From: Sinorhizobium psoraleae
GTDB lineage: Bacteria > Pseudomonadota > Alphaproteobacteria > Rhizobiales > Rhizobiaceae
Direction of reading: 5' to 3'
DNA: 64,000 bases
Assembly: GCF_013283645.1 (NCBI RefSeq)
Contig: NZ_JABEKV010000003.1
Span: 186,001-250,000, forward strand
The notes below the pieces were generated by a model that saw only the letters and a list, made by a program, of their open reading frames with translations, did not search any database and was not told where the DNA came from. Position numbers and translations under genes: made by a program. Below, piece by piece: positions 53,818-63,082 of this stretch; within the stretch, counting starts at the first letter, position 1; each line of letters starts with the position of its first letter.

Positions 53818-54675
53818 ATGGCTCGCATATTGTCGCTCGCCGAGGCGGTCGCCGAAAACGTGAAGGATGGCGACACCGTTGCCATGGAGGGATTCACCCA
53901 TCTCATTCCCTATGCCGCCGGCCATGAGGTGATCCGCCAGGGCAGGAAGGATCTGTTCCTCGTCCGCATGACCCCGGACATCCTCTATGACCAGCTGATC
54001 GGCGTCGGCGCCGCACGCGGCATGAAGTTCTCCTGGGGCGGCAACCCCGGCGTCGGCTCGCTGCACCGCTTCCGCGATGCGGTCGAAAATCAATGGCCGC
54101 TACCGCTGGATATCGAGGAACATTCCCACGCGGCCATGGCGAACGCCTATGAAGCAGGCGCCGCAAACCTGCCCTTCGCAATGCTCAGGGGCTATATCGG
54201 CGCCGACCTTCCGAAGGTGAACCCGAACATCAGACAAGTTACCTGCCCCTTCACCGGCGAAGTGCTTGCCGCCGTGCCGGCGATCCGTCCGGACGTGACG
54301 ATCATCCACGCACAGCGTGCCGATCGGAAGGGCAATGTGCTCCTCGAAGGCATCGTCGGCGTGCAGAAAGAAGCGGTGCTTGCCGCCAAGCGCTCGATCG
54401 TGACCGTCGAGGAGATCGTTAACGAACTTGACCCACCCTCTCCGAATTCGGTCGTGCTGCCAACCTGGGCGGTGACGGCAGTCGTCCACGTGCCCGGCGG
54501 CGCATTCCCCTCCTATGCCCATGGCTATTACCCGCGCTCCAACGCCTTCTACATCGCCTGGGACGAGATCGCCCGTGACCGCGAAGCGTTTTCCGCCTGG
54601 ATCAAGGAGAACGTGCTCGACGCAAAGCCCGAGGATTTCGCCAGACACGCCGTAAAGTCGACAAAGGCCGCGTGA
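53818..54675 (+). CDS. pcaI: 3-oxoadipate CoA-transferase subunit A
   Basis: A 285-residue alpha subunit of the enzyme that moves CoA from succinyl-CoA to 3-oxoadipate. Features are SLAEAVAENVKDGDTVAMEG, GVGAARGMKFSWGGNPGVGS and HAQRADRKGNVLLEGIVGVQ, with SYAHGYYPRSNAFYIAWDEI in the C-terminal part. This long form is typical of rhizobial and actinobacterial PcaI/CatI types. GGAGGAGGG precedes the ATG. pcaJ follows after 10 bp. The divergent PcaR is the likely regulator. Confidence 0.92.
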   Translation: MARILSLAEAVAENVKDGDTVAMEGFTHLIPYAAGHEVIRQGRKDLFLVRMTPDILYDQLIGVGAARGMKFSWGGNPGVGSLHRFRDAVENQWPLPLDIEEHSHAAMANAYEAGAANLPFAMLRGYIGADLPKVNPNIRQVTCPFTGEVLAAVPAIRPDVTIIHAQRADRKGNVLLEGIVGVQKEAVLAAKRSIVTVEEIVNELDPPSPNSVVLPTWAVTAVVHVPGGAFPSYAHGYYPRSNAFYIAWDEIARDREAFSAWIKENVLDAKPEDFARHAVKSTKAA

Positions 54676-54685
54676 GGAGGACACG

Positions 54686-55476
54686 ATGACGGATTTCACG
54701 CCCACCGAAATGATGACGATCGCCGCGTCGCGCGAACTTTCCAATGACGACGTCTGCTTCGTCGGCATCGGCGCGCCCTCGGCTGCCTGCAACATCGCCC
54801 GGCTGACGCATGCGCCGGACATTACGCTGATATACGAGAGCGGCACCGTCGGCACCAAGCCGGACGTCCTGCCGCTGTCGATCGGCGACGGCGAGCTTTG
54901 CGACACCGCCCTCTTCACCGTCTCCGTCCCGGAAATGTTCCGCTACTGGCTGCAGGGCGGGCGCATCACCACCGGCTTTCTCGGCGGCGCGCAGATCGAC
55001 CGCTTCGCCAACCTCAACACCACCGTCGTCGGCCCCTACGACCACCCGAAGGTCCGCCTGCCGGGTGGCGGCGGCGCGCCGGAGATCGCCTCCAATTGCG
55101 GCCGCATCTTCATCACTATGGCTCTCTCGAAGCGCGGCTTCGTCGAGAAACTGCCCTTCATCACCTCGATGGGTCACGGCGAAGGCGGCGACCACCGCGA
55201 ACGGCTCGGCATGAAGACGAAGGGGCCGACCCGCGTCATCACCGATCTTTGCATCCTAGAGCCCGATCCCGAGACGAAGGAACTGACCGTCGTCTCCATC
55301 CATCACGGCGTCACGCGCGGGCAGATCGTCGAGAACTGCGGCTGGGCGATCAAGTTCGCCGATACCGTCATCGAGACGCCGGTGCCGACCGAAACGGAAC
55401 TTGCGGTGCTGCGCGACATCAATGCCCGCACCAAGAAGGCCCATCAGGGCGCGGACAAGGGCAAGGAGGCCGCCTG

Positions 55477-55477
<1 letters not shown>
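54686..55477 (+). CDS. pcaJ: 3-oxoadipate CoA-transferase subunit B
   Basis: A 263-residue beta subunit carrying the catalytic Glu, seen in ITLIYESGTVGTKPDVLPLS. Other segments are VCFVGIGAPSAACNIARL, LGGAQIDRFANLNTTVVG and RLPGGGGAPEIASNCGRIFI. GAGGAGG lies before the ATG. The TGA stop overlaps the pcaF start (TGATG). Together with PcaI it forms 3-oxoadipyl-CoA from protocatechuate-derived 3-oxoadipate. Confidence 0.93.
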
Positions 55478-56679
<1,202 letters not shown>

Positions 56680-56719
56680 CCCCGCGCCGGCGCGACACGC
56701 GTGCTTAGCGACCGTCGTG

Positions 56720-57004
56720 TCAATCGGTGATGTGAAATCCCACGGGCGCGTGCACGGAGGAGGCATCTTCGCTCTCGACGCTCGAGACCCGTGCTGCCGG
56801 CGGGCCTTTCCAGAACCGGCTTAACATCGTCGAGATCGCCGTCTCGGGTCCGGCAATCAGAGCGGTGACTGAGCCGTCGCGTTCGTTGCGGACCCAGCCC
56901 GCCAGGCCGAGCCGTACCGCTTCGTCGCGGGTCCAGACGCGGAAGGCGACGCCCTGCACCCTTCCGGTGATCCGCACCAGAGCCGCCTTGCGATCCTCCG
57001 CCAT
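56720..57004 (-). CDS. acyP: Acylphosphatase
   Basis: A 94-residue small enzyme that hydrolyses acyl phosphates. The phosphate-binding Arg and loop are in [20 protein letters not shown], and the catalytic Asn is in [20 protein letters not shown]. The length is normal, with no signal peptide. GAAGGAGGCAGCC precedes the ATG. It stands alone between pcaF and the small RNA locus. Confidence 0.94.
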   Translation of the reverse strand: MAEDRKAALVRITGRVQGVAFRVWTRDEAVRLGLAGWVRNERDGSVTALIAGPETAISTMLSRFWKGPPAARVSSVESEDASSVHAPVGFHITD

Positions 57005-57207
57005 GGCTGCCTCCTTCGTCTTGGGGGTCCTCTAAATCTGGCGCAGACAGCGGCGAATGCAAGCGCATCGTTAGCGAGCGGTTGCGCGCACCAGGCATCC
57101 CGCGCACCATCAGCCGATACTGTTGTAAATTCCACGCCATCTCTCGATTGCGTAGAAATTTACCCACGTCGGGCTTGAAGATGTTGCATCGCAGCATTAT
57201 TGTATGA

Positions 57208-57327
57208 CTTATCGATAGAGCCTTCCTCCTCCCGGCTCCATCGTGGGATCGGCAACCCTCCTCCTCCCAGTTGCCGATCAGGATCGAAAGCCCGGCGCAA
57301 CTCCTCCCGCGCCGGGCTTTCTCTTTT
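57208..57327 (+). ncRNA. alpha-r14/NfeR1-like small RNA with three CUCCUCCC loops
   Basis: Three hairpins follow each other. GAGCC/GGCTC (57218-57238) has loop TTCCTCCTCCC. GATCGGCAAC/GTTGCCGATC (57247-57279) has loop CCTCCTCCTCCCA. A perfect 12-bp terminator stem AAAGCCCGGCGC/GCGCCGGGCTTT (57287-57320) has loop AACTCCTCCC and tail CTCTTTT. Unpaired CCUCCUCCC motifs complementary to ribosome sites are the mark of alpha-r14 RNAs, including S. meliloti NfeR1, which repress translation of transporter mRNAs. The 5' end is estimated; CTTGAA at 57174 may be part of the promoter. Confidence 0.8.
57287..57327 (+). terminator. Rho-independent terminator of the small RNA
   Basis: A perfect 12-bp GC-rich stem (57287-57298 with 57309-57320) and a T-rich tail (57321-57327). 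The loop itself holds the third anti-Shine-Dalgarno-like motif, ACTCCTCCC. Confidence 0.85.
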
Positions 57328-57343
57328 GAAGGCTGATGCAGCC

Positions 57344-57421
57344 GATTTAAGGACACAACATGCAGCGGTTCGAAGTGCTGCAGCGTCCTTTGGGCGTCTG
57401 ATAAGACGCGCGGCGCTGTAG
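57344..57421 (-). repeat. Partial RIME1-like element downstream of the small RNA
   Basis: In reverse orientation the element shows a half of the second palindrome (GATTTAAGG), the spacer ATGCAGC...GTGCTGCAGCG, and the first palindrome with GGGCGTCT/AGACGCGC arms up to CGGCGCTGTAG. The outer half of the AT-rich palindrome is missing. Confidence 0.7.
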
Positions 57422-57521
57422 GGTCGAAGCGTTGAGGCTATCGCGATAGAATGGCGGTCACCTGCACATTTGGGAACGTTTGAGCGGGTCCGGCATCCAA
57501 TGTGCGACAAGGAGCCACGCC

Positions 57522-58205
57522 ATGCCCATCGCCGAAACAGTCCCTTCCCGAAAACGAGAGATGCCGTCGCGCGACATCGACGCCTTTCGCGCGATCATGC
57601 AGACGCACAACCGCAAGCTCTATCGCATCGCGCGAAGCATCGTGCAGAACAACAGCGATGCGGAGGACGTTCTCCAGGAGGCCTATGTCCGCGCCTTCAC
57701 GCATTTTTCCGAGTTCCGCGGGGAGTCAGCGATTACCACATGGCTGTCGCGCATCGTGATCAACGAGGCCTTGAGCCGGCTGCGCCAAAGTCGGCGCAGG
57801 AAACGGCTCACCGAAGACATGTCGCAAGCCCATCAGGCGGAGATCATTGCCTTCCCACTCAACGCAAACGCCGACGACCCGGAAAAGACGATGGCACAGA
57901 GACAAATTCTCGACCTGGTCGAAAAGGCGACCGACCAGCTCCCGGACATCTTTCGAACGGTCTTCGTCATGCGCGTGATCGAGGGCCTGAGCAATGAGGA
58001 GACCGCCGATCTGCTGGCGCTCCGACCCGAGACCGTCCGGACGCGGCTGCATCGGGCCCGACACCTGCTGAAGGAACAGTTGGAGCGCCAGATCGGCCCC
58101 GTCCTGATGGACGCCTTTCCCTTCGCGGGCAAACGCTGCGAGCGTCTGACGGAGGCCGTCCTCGCTCGCATCTCGCGCCCTGAGCCCGGGACCGGAAGCG
58201 GATAA
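57522..58205 (+). CDS. ECF-family RNA polymerase sigma factor
   Basis: A 227-residue extracytoplasmic-function sigma factor. Region 2 is clear (LYRIARSIVQNNSDAEDVLQ, EAYVRAFTHFSEFRGESAIT, TWLSRIVINEALSRLRQS). Region 4 carries the -35 recognition HTH (LPDIFRTVFVMRVIEGLSNE, ETVRTRLHRARHLLKEQLE). A C-terminal tail with AFPFAGKRCERLTEAVLARI, including one Cys, extends beyond region 4 and may be regulatory. AAGGAG supports the ATG at 57522. No anti-sigma gene is adjacent. The next two genes may be its targets. Confidence 0.92.
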   Translation: MPIAETVPSRKREMPSRDIDAFRAIMQTHNRKLYRIARSIVQNNSDAEDVLQEAYVRAFTHFSEFRGESAITTWLSRIVINEALSRLRQSRRRKRLTEDMSQAHQAEIIAFPLNANADDPEKTMAQRQILDLVEKATDQLPDIFRTVFVMRVIEGLSNEETADLLALRPETVRTRLHRARHLLKEQLERQIGPVLMDAFPFAGKRCERLTEAVLARISRPEPGTGSG

Positions 58206-58268
58206 TCGGGAACGTTTCGACCCGCGAAGCATCCAAAGCACGTCAATTGGACATCACGCTTTAATCTT

Positions 58269-58325
58269 CTACAGCGCCGCGTCTTATCAGACGCGCAAAG
58301 GACGCTGTAGCACTCTGACTTGCTG
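58269..58325 (+). repeat. Partial RIME1-like element in the leader of the DUF4142 gene
   Basis: Only the first palindrome is kept, from CTACAGC (58269) to GCTGTAG (58304-58310), followed by CACTCTGACTTGCTGGA. It ends right at the ribosome site (AAGGA) of the gene starting at 58340, so a hairpin would form in that mRNA leader. Confidence 0.7.
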
Positions 58326-58339
58326 GAAAGGAACATCCG

Positions 58340-58864
58340 ATGACCATACGCTTAGCCACCGCAGCCGCTGCAATCGCCCTGCTGCTCGGGGGTAATTGGG
58401 CGCTCGCTGCCGACAAGCCGACCGATCCACAGATCGCGCATATCGCCTATACCGCAGGTGTGATCGACATCGAAGCGGCGAAACAGGCCATTGCAACGTC
58501 GAAGAACAAGACCGTCGTCGAATTCGCCGAAAGCATGGTGCGCGACCACGAATCTGTAAACAAACAGGCGCTCGATCTCGTCAAGAAGCTCAATGTAACT
58601 CCCGAAGACAACGACACCAGCAAAGCTCTGGCGCAGGCAGCTGAAACCAAGCGGGCGGAACTGGCGAAACTGACGGGCGACGACTTCGACAAGGCCTATG
58701 TCGAGAACGAGGCCGCCTATCACAAACAGGTCAACGGCGCACTGGAAACCCTGCTGATCCCTTCTGCGCAAAATACCGAGCTCAAGTCTCTCCTCGAGAC
58801 CGGGCTGAAGCTGTTCCAGGGCCATCAGCAGCACGCCGAACACGTCGCGACGGAACTGAAATGA
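58340..58864 (+). CDS. DUF4142 periplasmic protein
   Basis: A 174-residue secreted helical protein of unknown function. The signal peptide is residues 1-23 (LATAAAAIALLLGGNWALAA). The mature part fits the ferritin-like DUF4142 fold: HIAYTAGVIDIEAAKQAIAT, VVEFAESMVRDHESVNKQAL, AYVENEAAYHKQVNGALETL and LFQGHQQHAEHVATEL, with scattered Glu/His that could bind metal. The stop overlaps the cupredoxin start by 4 bp, so the two are co-translated. It lies downstream of an ECF sigma gene, suggesting an envelope stress role. Confidence 0.88.
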   Translation: MTIRLATAAAAIALLLGGNWALAADKPTDPQIAHIAYTAGVIDIEAAKQAIATSKNKTVVEFAESMVRDHESVNKQALDLVKKLNVTPEDNDTSKALAQAAETKRAELAKLTGDDFDKAYVENEAAYHKQVNGALETLLIPSAQNTELKSLLETGLKLFQGHQQHAEHVATELK

Positions 58865-59184
58865 GCGCGAACCCGGCGAGACGCGCCTTTCTGGCGCTGT
58901 TCTTGGGAGCGGCGGCCATCGCCGTTCCCGCACAGGCAGAAACCATTCAGGTCACGATCGACCGCCTAGTCTACGCGCCCCCGGAGATCCAGGCGAAGGT
59001 GGGCGATGAAATCGAATGGATCAACAAAGATGCGCTCGTTCACACCGCCACGGTGCAGGGAGGCGCGGAAGTGCTCCTCCCTCCGAAAAAATCGGGTCGC
59101 CTCCCACTGCAGGAGCCGGGCAGCTTCGACTATATCTGCCGCTACCACCCGAACATGAAAGGGCACATCACCGTGCGCCCTTGA
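58861..59184 (+). CDS. Periplasmic cupredoxin (plastocyanin/amicyanin-like)
   Basis: A 107-residue blue-copper protein with a signal peptide (residues 1-26, RRAFLALFLGAAAIAVPAQA). The type 1 copper ligands are present: His in DALVHTATVQGG, then Cys, His and Met in YICRYHPNMKGHITV. The small size resembles pseudoazurin/amicyanin-like domains that carry single electrons, but no partner dehydrogenase is adjacent. It is translated together with the DUF4142 protein, which hints at a shared envelope redox or metal function. Confidence 0.9.
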   Translation: MSANPARRAFLALFLGAAAIAVPAQAETIQVTIDRLVYAPPEIQAKVGDEIEWINKDALVHTATVQGGAEVLLPPKKSGRLPLQEPGSFDYICRYHPNMKGHITVRP

Positions 59185-59199
59185 CCCTACGGGGCGATA

Positions 59200-59231
59200 G
59201 CGACCGGCCGGTGTCCACCCCGACCGGTCGC
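59200..59231. terminator. Stem-loop between convergent cupredoxin and ABC genes
   Basis: GCGACCGG (59200-59207) and CCGGTCGC (59224-59231) form a perfect 8-bp stem in the 51-bp gap between two converging stop codons. There is no T-run, so terminator function is inferred from position. Confidence 0.45.
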
Positions 59232-59235
59232 CTGC

Positions 59236-59961
59236 TCAGTGCAGGCCGAGGAACTGCTTCAGCTCCGGCGTCTGCGGATTGGCAAAGACATCGTCCGGCC
59301 GTCCGATCTCGTGCACGCGACCCTGATGCATGAAGACGACACGCGAGCAGACATCGCGGGCGAACTTCATTTCGTGCGTCACCATGAGCAGCGTCATTCC
59401 TTCGGCGGCAAGCTCGCGCACGACCGCCAGCACTTCGGCGACCAGTTCCGGATCGAGCGCGGAGGTAATCTCGTCGCAGAGCAGCGCCATCGGTTGCATC
59501 GCAAGCGCGCGAGCGATCGCCACGCGCTGTTGCTGTCCGCCGGAGAGCTCGTCCGGATAGGCGTCGAATTTTTGCTCCAGGCCGACGCGCTCCAGCATCC
59601 TGCGCGCCATCTTGTCCGCCTCCGGTTTCGCCGTCTTCTTGACCACCATCTGCGACAGCATGACGTTGCCGCCCACCGTCAGATGCGGGAAAAGATTGAA
59701 CTGCTGGAAGATCATGCCGATCTTCAGGCGCAGCGCCTTCAGGTGCACTTCATCGTCGTGAAGCTGAGCGCCCGCAACGGAGATTGAGCCCTTGCTGATC
59801 GTCTCAAGGCCGTTGATGCAGCGTAAGAGCGTCGACTTGCCCGAACCGCTCTTGCCGATGATAGCGATCACCTCGCCTGGCTCGACATCGAGATTGATGC
59901 CCTTCAGCACCTCGTTCTCGCCGTAGCTTTTGCGGACTTCAGTGATTTCTATGAGCGACAT
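59236..59961 (-). CDS. Polar amino-acid ABC transporter ATPase
   Basis: A 241-residue ATPase of the PAAT family (GlnQ/HisP-like). Walker A is IAIIGKSGSGKSTLLRCING, signature LSGGQQQRVAIARALAMQPM, Walker B LLCDEITSALDPELVAEVLA and switch His in LLMVTHEMKFARDV. It overlaps the upstream permease gene by 23 bp. It is the last gene of the gntR-binding protein-permease-permease-ATPase operon. Confidence 0.94.
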   Translation of the reverse strand: MSLIEITEVRKSYGENEVLKGINLDVEPGEVIAIIGKSGSGKSTLLRCINGLETISKGSISVAGAQLHDDEVHLKALRLKIGMIFQQFNLFPHLTVGGNVMLSQMVVKKTAKPEADKMARRMLERVGLEQKFDAYPDELSGGQQQRVAIARALAMQPMALLCDEITSALDPELVAEVLAVVRELAAEGMTLLMVTHEMKFARDVCSRVVFMHQGRVHEIGRPDDVFANPQTPELKQFLGLH

Positions 59962-60598
59962 TGAGCTTCCTTTCGAGGATCTGGCTGCTCCAGGAGAGCG
60001 GCCAGCAAAGCGCGAAATAGATGAGGGCGACGAGGCCGTAGACGGTGAAGGGCTGGAAGGTGGCGTTGGTGACGACGGTGCCGGCCTTCGACAGTTCGAC
60101 GAAACCGATGATCGAGGTCAGCGCCGTGCCTTTAATGACCTGAACGGAGAACCCGACTGTCGGTGGGACCGCGATTTTCATGGCCTGGGGCAGGATGACG
60201 TAGCGCATCTGCTGCAGCCGGCCCATGCCGAGGCTGGCGGCGGCTTCCCATTGACCCCTGGCGATCGCCTCGACGCAGCCGCGCCAGATTTCCCCGAGAA
60301 AGGCGGCGGACCAGAGGATCAGCGCCAGTCCGGCGGCAAGCCAGGCCGGCACGTCGATGCCGAAAAGGCCGAGCCCGAAAAAGGCGATGAAGAGTTGCAT
60401 CAGCAGCGGCGTGCCCTGGAACAGCTCGATGTAGTATTTCGCGAGCAATCGCGACCACTTGCGCTTGCTGATGCGCAGGAAAAGCAGGACCAGCCCGACG
60501 ATGCCGCCGCCGATGAACGAGACGATCGACAGAACGATCGTCCAGCGGGTGGCAAGCAGCAGGTTCCGCAAAATGTCCCAGATCGTGAACTCGATCAT
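59939..60598 (-). CDS. Polar amino-acid ABC transporter permease (second)
   Basis: A 219-residue HisM-type permease. The conserved cytoplasmic EAA-type loop is ARGQWEAAASLGMGRLQQMR with YVILPQAMKIAVPPTVGFSV, and about five helices surround it (NLLLATRWTIVLSIVSFIGG at the start). The start overlaps the stop of the other permease as ATGA. The pair would form the membrane channel of an amino acid importer. Confidence 0.92.
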   Translation of the reverse strand: MIEFTIWDILRNLLLATRWTIVLSIVSFIGGGIVGLVLLFLRISKRKWSRLLAKYYIELFQGTPLLMQLFIAFFGLGLFGIDVPAWLAAGLALILWSAAFLGEIWRGCVEAIARGQWEAAASLGMGRLQQMRYVILPQAMKIAVPPTVGFSVQVIKGTALTSIIGFVELSKAGTVVTNATFQPFTVYGLVALIYFALCWPLSWSSQILERKLNVAHRNH

Positions 60599-61287
60599 CG
60601 CGCCGCCCTCCTCGGAAAGATGAGCCGGCCGGTCATCGCCAGCACCTGACGAAGCAGGACCGCGAGCGCCAGATAGACGGCAGTCGAGACGATATAGGCT
60701 TCGAAGGCGCGGAAGGTTCTCGACTGGATGAAGTTCGCGGCAAACGTCAGGTCTTCCGCGGCGATCTGCGAAACGACGGCGGAGCCGAGCATGACGATGA
60801 CGACCTGCGAGGAGAGCGCCGGCCAGATCCGCTGAAGCGACGGTACGAGAACCACGTGCCGAAAGGTCTCGAAACGCGTCATGGCGAGGCTGGCGCCCGC
60901 CTCGAACTGGCCCTTCGGCGTCGCCTGGATACCGGCCCTGATGATTTCGCAGCTATAGGCGCCGAGGTTGACGACCATGGCGATATTGGCCGCCTGCAGT
61001 TCACTGAGCTTAAGGCCAAGCGACGGGAGCCCGAAGAAGATGAAGAAGAGCTGGATGAGGAACGGCGTGTTGCGGATCAGTTCGACGTAAAGCGCGACGA
61101 TCGGCTTCAGCCAGGCAGGGCCGAGCGCCCTCACCCAGGCGCAGAAGATGCCAAGCGAAATGCCGGCAACGGCGCCGACCGCGATCAGTTCGATCGTGAT
61201 CCCGATCCCCTTGACGATCTGCGGATAGTATTCGGCGAGCCAGCCGAATTCGAATTGATAATTCAAAGGCGCACCCCTGTTTGGCAA
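60595..61287 (-). CDS. Polar amino-acid ABC transporter permease (first)
   Basis: A 230-residue HisQ-type permease. Features are KGIGITIELIAVGAVAGISL, ELIRNTPFLIQLFFIFFGLP, and the EAA-type segment ATPKGQFEAGASLAMTRFET then RHVVLVPSLQRIWPALSSQV. It lies 57 bp after the binding-protein gene and overlaps the second permease by 4 bp. Confidence 0.92.
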   Translation of the reverse strand: MPNRGAPLNYQFEFGWLAEYYPQIVKGIGITIELIAVGAVAGISLGIFCAWVRALGPAWLKPIVALYVELIRNTPFLIQLFFIFFGLPSLGLKLSELQAANIAMVVNLGAYSCEIIRAGIQATPKGQFEAGASLAMTRFETFRHVVLVPSLQRIWPALSSQVVIVMLGSAVVSQIAAEDLTFAANFIQSRTFRAFEAYIVSTAVYLALAVLLRQVLAMTGRLIFPRRAAR

Positions 61288-61344
61288 AACATCGGCGATG
61301 CCATCCCGCCCAGTAACCCCCCGCGCGGGATGGCGGCCGGCTGA

Positions 61345-62130
61345 TCAGAGATCGGTGGGCAAATCGGTTCCGAGCCATTTCTGTGAAATGGCGTTCAACG
61401 AGCCATCGGCCTTGGCGGCGGCAATAATGCCGTTGACCTTTTCGAGCAGCGCCGGCTGCTCCTTGCTGAGCCCGATGTAGCAGGGCGAATTCTTGATGAG
61501 GAATTTGAGCTCCGGCCGCTTCGGCGGGTTCTTGGCGAGAATGGCTGCGGCAACGACGTTACCGGTCGCAACCGCTTCGACCTGCCCGGAAAGGAAGGCG
61601 GAAATCGTCCCGTTGTTGTCCTCATAGCGCTTGATGACCGTGTCGGTCGGCGCGATCTTCGTCAGTTCCAGATCCTCGACTGCGCCGCGAGTGACGCCGA
61701 CCACCTTGCCGGCGAGTTCCTCTGGTTTCGCAGCGGCGAATTCGGTTGGCCCGAAAACGCCATTGAAGAACGGCGCGTAGGCGCTCGAGAAATCGATAAC
61801 CTTTTCGCGCTCGGGGTTCTTGCCGAGGCTGGAAATCACCAGATCGACCTTGTTGGTCTGCAGATAGGGAATGCGGTTGGCGCTCGTGACCGGTACGAGC
61901 TCGACCTCCACGCCCAATTTCTCGGCAATCAGATTGGCCATATCGATGTCGTAGCCGACCGGCGCCATGTCCGGTCCCACGCTGCCGAAGGGCGGAAAGT
62001 CTTGGGGAACGGCGACGCGCAGCGCGCCGCGTTCGGTGATGTCGCCGAGTGCATCGGCGTGGGAAACGGAAGCGAAGCCGACGGCGGCCGACAGCACCGC
62101 CATGGCAACGAAGTGTCTTCTTTTCAGCAT
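61345..62130 (-). CDS. Polar amino-acid ABC transporter binding protein
   Basis: A 261-residue periplasmic binding protein of family 3. The signal peptide is residues 1-25 (RRHFVAMAVLSAAVGFASVS, cut after SHA). The ligand fold is evident in RGALRVAVPQDFPPFGSVGP, GYDIDMANLIAEKLGVEVEL and LVISSLGKNPEREKVIDFSS. The ATG at 62130 fits a GGAG ten bases upstream; an ATG at 62139 would be too close to it. A basic or acidic amino acid ligand cannot be chosen from sequence. Confidence 0.9.
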   Translation of the reverse strand: MLKRRHFVAMAVLSAAVGFASVSHADALGDITERGALRVAVPQDFPPFGSVGPDMAPVGYDIDMANLIAEKLGVEVELVPVTSANRIPYLQTNKVDLVISSLGKNPEREKVIDFSSAYAPFFNGVFGPTEFAAAKPEELAGKVVGVTRGAVEDLELTKIAPTDTVIKRYEDNNGTISAFLSGQVEAVATGNVVAAAILAKNPPKRPELKFLIKNSPCYIGLSKEQPALLEKVNGIIAAAKADGSLNAISQKWLGTDLPTDL

Positions 62131-62149
62131 CGAGGTCATTCTCCTTTGT

Positions 62150-62884
62150 TTACGGTTTGGCTTTGCGCGACGCCTTCGAAGACGGAGCGACGGTCTGGGG
62201 AGGAAGCGAAAGGGAGTGTCTGAGATCGGCAAGCGGGTCGGGGCGTCTTGTAAGGTCCAGCCCGGTCTCGACCTCGTCCAGATGCTCGACGGAAAGTGCT
62301 GCCGCCTTCTGGAAGTCGCCTTCCTCCATCGCGGCGACGATACTGCAATGGCCGAGATGGGACTGCATGGCGTGAAAATCGGACTGGTAGAGCATCGAAA
62401 TCAGGATCGTGCGTGCAGTCAGATCGCGCAGGATATCGACGAGAATGGCGTTGCCGGCAAGTTCCGCGATGCGGATGTGGAAATCGCCCATCAGGCAGGT
62501 CAGGCGCTGCCGGTCACCGGCGGCAATTGCCGCCTTCTCGTCTGCGAGATGGGTATTGAGGACTGTGCGGCCGGTTTCCGTCAGGCGGCTCATGGTGCGC
62601 AGGAGCCCGGCCTCGATAACGCGGCGGGCGTCATAGACGGTCATCGCCTCCTCGGCGGAGGGCTCCACCACGAACCAGCCGCGCCGCGGGCTGACATTGA
62701 CGATGCCGCGCGCCTCCAGTCGCATCATGGCCTCGCGCACGCGGGTGCGCGAAACATCGAAGAGCGCTGCGAGCTGGTTTTCGCTCAGCCGCGTACCGGG
62801 GCGGATTCGGGCGGAGAGAATGGAAGAGACGACGGCCTCGTCGATGCCATTCTGTGCTGTCTGTTGTGGCGACAAATCTTGCAT
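62150..62884 (-). CDS. GntR-family (FadR subfamily) regulator of the amino-acid importer
   Basis: A 244-residue regulator with wHTH (DEAVVSSILSARIRPGTRLS, ALFDVSRTRVREAMMRLEAR) and an all-helical FCD domain (CLMGDFHIRIAELAGNAILV, MQSHLGHCSIVAAMEEGDFQ) with His residues able to bind a metal. It lies 19 bp upstream of the binding-protein gene on the same strand, so regulator and importer are probably one transcript and the gene is likely autoregulated. The C-terminal tail is Ser/Lys-rich. Confidence 0.88.
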   Translation of the reverse strand: MQDLSPQQTAQNGIDEAVVSSILSARIRPGTRLSENQLAALFDVSRTRVREAMMRLEARGIVNVSPRRGWFVVEPSAEEAMTVYDARRVIEAGLLRTMSRLTETGRTVLNTHLADEKAAIAAGDRQRLTCLMGDFHIRIAELAGNAILVDILRDLTARTILISMLYQSDFHAMQSHLGHCSIVAAMEEGDFQKAAALSVEHLDEVETGLDLTRRPDPLADLRHSLSLPPQTVAPSSKASRKAKP

Positions 62885-63082
62885 ACAAGGCGAGCAAGCA
62901 AGCGTCGTGCCAATTTCAGATTGTTATATTTTCAGCAACTTGCGGCCCAGTCCTGCACGTTTGGTAACCAGCCATGCATTTCGCGTGTTTATTTGAGCGC
63001 CTCTTCGTCAGTAGCCGATGGGCGACTTAGCGGTGCGAACGTCGAGAAGAGGCGGGGCGGATCAGACCGCCGCGCACGGCAC

